Source: Martinezella lusitana
GTDB taxonomy: Bacteria > Pseudomonadota > Alphaproteobacteria > Rhizobiales > Rhizobiaceae
NCBI RefSeq assembly: GCF_010668395.1
Contig: NZ_WUEY01000003.1
Span: forward strand, 496,001-560,000
Length of the DNA stretch: 64,000 bases
Direction of reading: 5' to 3'
Shown here: positions 63,291 to 64,000 of the stretch, one piece after another
Position numbering within the stretch: position 1 is the stretch's first letter
How the letters are laid out: every line of letters begins with the position of its first letter
Program-made: the position numbers and the translations under genes
The notes under the pieces: model-generated
Databases searched by the model: none
Told to the model about the DNA's origin: nothing
The model's input: only the letters and a program-made list of their open reading frames with translations

Positions 63291-64000
63291 TCACGATTCG
63301 TAGTTGGCGCGGACCAGCTCATCGAGCAGACGCACGCCGAAGCCGGAACCCCAGGACTGATTGATCTCGTCCTGAACGGAGCCCATGGCCGTGCCGGCAA
63401 TGTCCAGATGCGCCCACGGCGTATCACCGACGAAGCGTTTCAGGAACTGGGCGGCTGTGATCGAGCCCGCATAGCGGCCGCCGGTATTCTTCATGTCGGC
63501 GAACTTGCTGTCGATCATCTTGTCGTATTCCTTGCCGAGCGGCATGCGCCACAGGCGCTCGTCGGTGACGAGACCAGCCTCGGTCAGCTCGCCGGCCAGC
63601 TTGTCGTCGTTGCTGAACAGGCCGGCCTGAAGGTTGCCGAGCGCGACGAGAATGGCGCCGGTCAAGGTCGCGAGGTTGATCATGAATTGCGGCTTGAAGC
63701 GATCGTTCGTATACCAGAGCGCATCGCATAGAACGAGCCGGCCTTCGGCATCCGTGTTGATGATCTCGATCGTCTGGCCGGACATGGAAGTGACGATATC
63801 GCCCGGACGCTGCGCATTGCCGTCGGGCATGTTCTCGACCAGACCGATGACGCCGATGGCGTTGACCTTGGCGCCACGCGCGGCAAGGGTGTGCATGAGG
63901 CCGGTGACGGCTGCGGCGCCGCCCATGTCACCCTTCATTTCCTCCATGCCCGCGGCCGGCTTGATGGAGATGCCGCCGGTATCGAACACGACACCCTTGC
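63291..64000 (-). CDS. pepA: Leucyl aminopeptidase, C-terminal part (cut by window edge)
   Basis: A cytosolic two-metal aminopeptidase. The visible part is the catalytic C-terminal domain of about 236 residues. The PepA signature [14 protein letters not shown] is present, as is [15 protein letters not shown] with metal ligands at the edge. The beginning lies beyond the right edge. It leads into holC on the same strand. Confidence 0.96.
   Translation of the reverse strand, partial: KGVVFDTGGISIKPAAGMEEMKGDMGGAAAVTGLMHTLAARGAKVNAIGVIGLVENMPDGNAQRPGDIVTSMSGQTIEIINTDAEGRLVLCDALWYTNDRFKPQFMINLATLTGAILVALGNLQAGLFSNDDKLAGELTEAGLVTDERLWRMPLGKEYDKMIDSKFADMKNTGGRYAGSITAAQFLKRFVGDTPWAHLDIAGTAMGSVQDEINQSWGSGFGVRLLDELVRANYES

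Overview
The window looks like a chromosomal segment of an alphaproteobacterium of the Rhizobiaceae (Rhizobium/Agrobacterium group). The evidence is the high-GC coding bias, a magnesium-type HemB, the LdtR regulator next to an L,D-transpeptidase, a RopB/Omp25-like outer membrane protein, a rhizobial intergenic repeat, and the gene groups hdaA-ppk-ppx, nrdR-ribD-ribE and uvrC-pgsA-moaD-moaE. About 65 protein genes are visible and most are housekeeping. I recognised no rRNA, tRNA, CRISPR array, prophage or insertion sequence.

Layout. 1-2.5 kb: plsX (cut by the left edge), a YceD-like protein, a CBP3-type chaperone and a BamE lipoprotein. 2.5-11.2 kb: a K+-independent H+-pyrophosphatase, nusB, ribH, a cupin protein, two acetyltransferases, then ribE, ribD, nrdR and glyA. 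11.3-18.6 kb: L,D-transpeptidase and ldtR, hemB, an RDD membrane protein, bpt, an EamA transporter and an AbrB/Doc toxin-antitoxin pair with a clear promoter and operator. 18.7-26.2 kb: parC, an unknown secreted protein, a TetR/serine hydrolase pair and aspS. 26.3-32.6 kb: a large nested palindromic element beside a DUF559 nuclease-like gene, a multicopper oxidase, rnd, a class III nucleotide cyclase and a phytase-like protein. 32.7-40.3 kb: ppx, ppk, hdaA, a PerM-type permease, purM and purN. 40.4-46.7 kb: an isolated phnM-like gene, a NUDIX hydrolase, a molybdopterin oxidoreductase, rlmJ, a glutathione transferase and the porin-like protein. 47.1-51.5 kb: a pteridine-reductase-like SDR gene, uvrC, pgsA, moaD and moaE. 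51.5-54.1 kb: a DnaA-box cluster, a 53-residue protein behind a structured leader, a lone LivH-like permease divergent from a CGNR zinc-finger protein, and a lipoprotein. 54.2-64 kb: ndk, a DinB-family protein, an unknown protein, an ABC-F ATPase, a polysaccharide deacetylase, an S9 peptidase, a sugar dehydrogenase, a GrpB protein, holC and the 3' part of pepA.

Several genes work together. ribH, ribE and ribD give most of riboflavin synthesis. ppk and ppx make and degrade polyphosphate, and HppA uses pyrophosphate. MoaD and MoaE are the two subunits of molybdopterin synthase, and a molybdopterin enzyme lies about 6 kb away. purM and purN are translationally coupled.

The parts that ordinary annotation does not explain are: the 261-base element at 26310-26570, whose outer arms enclose three further stem-loops; three DnaA-like boxes in 33 bases after moaE; the structured leader of the small protein at 51859; the palindromic operators of the toxin-antitoxin and CGNR/permease loci; and CtrA-like sites upstream of the porin-like and deacetylase genes.
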